Shown in pieces: positions 6,217-7,088 of a stretch of 7,088 nt of DNA. This DNA is from Acidobacteriota bacterium (GTDB lineage Bacteria; Acidobacteriota; Vicinamibacteria; Vicinamibacterales; UBA2999), in the NCBI GenBank assembly GCA_013140955.1, contig JABFRY010000074.1:1-7088 (forward strand), read 5' to 3'. A program made the translations under genes and the position numbers. How positions within the stretch are numbered: position 1 is the first letter of the stretch; each line of letters begins with the position of its first letter. A model generated the notes under the pieces. It saw only the letters and a list, made by a program, of their open reading frames with translations. It did not search any database and was not told the DNA's origin.

Positions 6217-7088
6217 CTAGAAATACCCTTCCCGCTTCTTGATCTCCATCGAGCCATCCTGATCGTGGTCGATGATGCGCAGCTGCCGCTCCGACTGACG
6301 CGTCGCGATGAGTTCCTCGATGATCTGCGGCACCGTCTCCGCGTCCGACCGGATCGCGCCGGTGCAGGGGGAGCATCCGAGCGAGCGCATGCGGCAGCGG
6401 ACACGCTGCAGGCGCTCGCCGGGCATGGTCACGACGAACGGCTGTTCCTGGACGACGAGGGAGTTGCCCCGCACGATCACGTCACGCTCCCGCGCGTAGT
6501 AGAGCGGGACGATGGGGATCTCCTCGACGTGGATGTACTGCCACACGTCGAGCTCGGTCCAGTTCGACAGGGGGAACACGCGGATGCTCTCGCCCGGCCG
6601 GAGCTTTCCGTTCAGGAGGTTCCACAGTTCCGGCCGCTGCCGCTTGGGATCCCACTGGCCCTCGGCGTCCCGCAGCGAGAACACGCGCTCCTTCGCCCGG
6701 GAGCGCTCCTCGTCCCGGCGCGCGCCGCCGAGCGCCGCATCGAAGCCACCGGCCTTCAGCCCGTCGAGCAGTGCCTTGGTCTTGAGCAGGCCGCAGCAGC
6801 GCTGGGTGCCGACGGCAAAGGGCTGGGTGCCGTCGGCGATGGCCTCGTGGTTCGTGTGGACGATCAGGCGCGCACCGACCGCCGCGGCCATCTCGTCGCG
6901 GAACGCGATCATCTCGCGGAACTTGTACGTGGTGTCGATGTGCAGGAGCGCAAACGGGATCGGCCCCGGGTGGAAGGCCTTCTGCGCGAGCCGGAGCAGA
7001 ACCGACGAGTCCTTGCCGATGGAGTAGAGCATCACGGGCCGCTCGAACTCCGCCACCACCTCCCGCATGATGTGGATGCTCTCGGCCT
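6217..7088 (-). CDS. cysD: Sulfate adenylyltransferase subunit 2 (ATP-binding subunit), N-terminus beyond the window
   Basis: This is the catalytic subunit of heterodimeric ATP sulfurylase; it transfers the adenylyl group of ATP to sulfate to give APS. It belongs to the PP-loop (N-type ATP pyrophosphatase) superfamily. Counting from the internal Met codon at 7068, SIGKDSS (16-22) is the PP-loop, HIDTTYKF (43-50) follows, then QRCCGLLKT (89-97), GGARRDEERSRAKE (114-127) and LGCSPCTGAI (230-239). The C-terminus MEIKKREGYF is canonical for CysD. The Met at 7068 is not the real start: the frame continues to the window edge with AESIHI, matching the usual Glu-Ala-Glu-Ser-Ile-His-Ile-x-Arg-Glu-Val opening of the family, so perhaps 10-20 residues are missing. 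It is the first sulfate gene seen; any promoter or regulator lies outside. Its TAG stop is 2 bases before the cysN ATG. Confidence 0.96.
   Translation of the reverse strand, partial: AESIHIMREVVAEFERPVMLYSIGKDSSVLLRLAQKAFHPGPIPFALLHIDTTYKFREMIAFRDEMAAAVGARLIVHTNHEAIADGTQPFAVGTQRCCGLLKTKALLDGLKAGGFDAALGGARRDEERSRAKERVFSLRDAEGQWDPKRQRPELWNLLNGKLRPGESIRVFPLSNWTELDVWQYIHVEEIPIVPLYYARERDVIVRGNSLVVQEQPFVVTMPGERLQRVRCRMRSLGCSPCTGAIRSDAETVPQIIEELIATRQSERQLRIIDHDQDGSMEIKKREGYF
6226..6233 (-). promoter_or_regulatory. Probable ribosome binding site for cysN
   Basis: The minus strand has GGGAAGGG within the last codons of cysD, 11 bases before the cysN ATG at 6214. The spacing is a little long, so tight coupling to the cysD stop (TAG, two bases, ATG) may also help initiation. 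Confidence 0.4.

Noticed and set aside
4904..6220. 438-residue plus-strand open frame opposite cysN
   Set aside because: It mirrors cysN almost end to end and is rich in His, Arg, Gly, Val and Ala with no recognisable motif. This is the usual antisense shadow of a high-G+C gene; cysN itself has all its GTPase motifs.
4913..6376. Longer cysN beginning at 6376 (487 residues)
   Set aside because: The extra 54 residues overlap cysD and do not resemble CysN. The ATG at 6214 gives the family's normal start and lies just after the cysD stop.

Overview
The window is compact, very G+C-rich bacterial DNA with strong G/C third-position bias, so long antisense open frames overlie every real gene. It holds two gene groups that converge on a 63-bp gap. 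The long PAS/GAF hybrid kinase, the high G+C and the CysD-CysN-CysH set would suit a soil or sediment bacterium such as an Acidobacteriota (Vicinamibacteria-like) or a deltaproteobacterial-type lineage. This placement is an impression from protein style, not a demonstrated assignment.

Left half, + strand. A soluble hybrid sensor histidine kinase fills 92-3586: partial GAF, three PAS, GAF, PAS, HisKA, HATPase_c, REC. Seven bases later comes a small phosphoribosyltransferase-fold protein (3594-4214). The two probably form one transcriptional unit. A hairpin directly after the second stop codon (4215-4238) may end it.

Right half, - strand. Reading right to left there is a 5'-truncated cysD (sulfate adenylyltransferase small subunit, running off the window at 7088), then cysN (the GTPase subunit, starting 2 bases after the cysD stop) and cysH (iron-sulfur APS/PAPS reductase, overlapping the cysN stop by 4 bases). 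Together they activate sulfate to APS and reduce it to sulfite. CysN carries no fused APS kinase, and CysH has the cysteine pattern of the [4Fe-4S] enzymes. The operon as seen therefore fits direct APS reduction without a PAPS step.

The most unusual observation is at the left edge. The first ~80 bases read on the MINUS strand as the N-terminal half of a GAF domain. The plus-strand kinase begins, immediately to the right, with the C-terminal half of the same kind of GAF domain. The two halves meet at the palindrome GGCGCC (77-82). This looks like a small inversion, or a fold-back or assembly artefact, that broke the kinase gene. The GTG at 92 is then not the native start, and the true protein is longer. 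I saw no wholly new system, and no mobile element, CRISPR array, tRNA or rRNA. No stretch over 300 bases lacks a gene.
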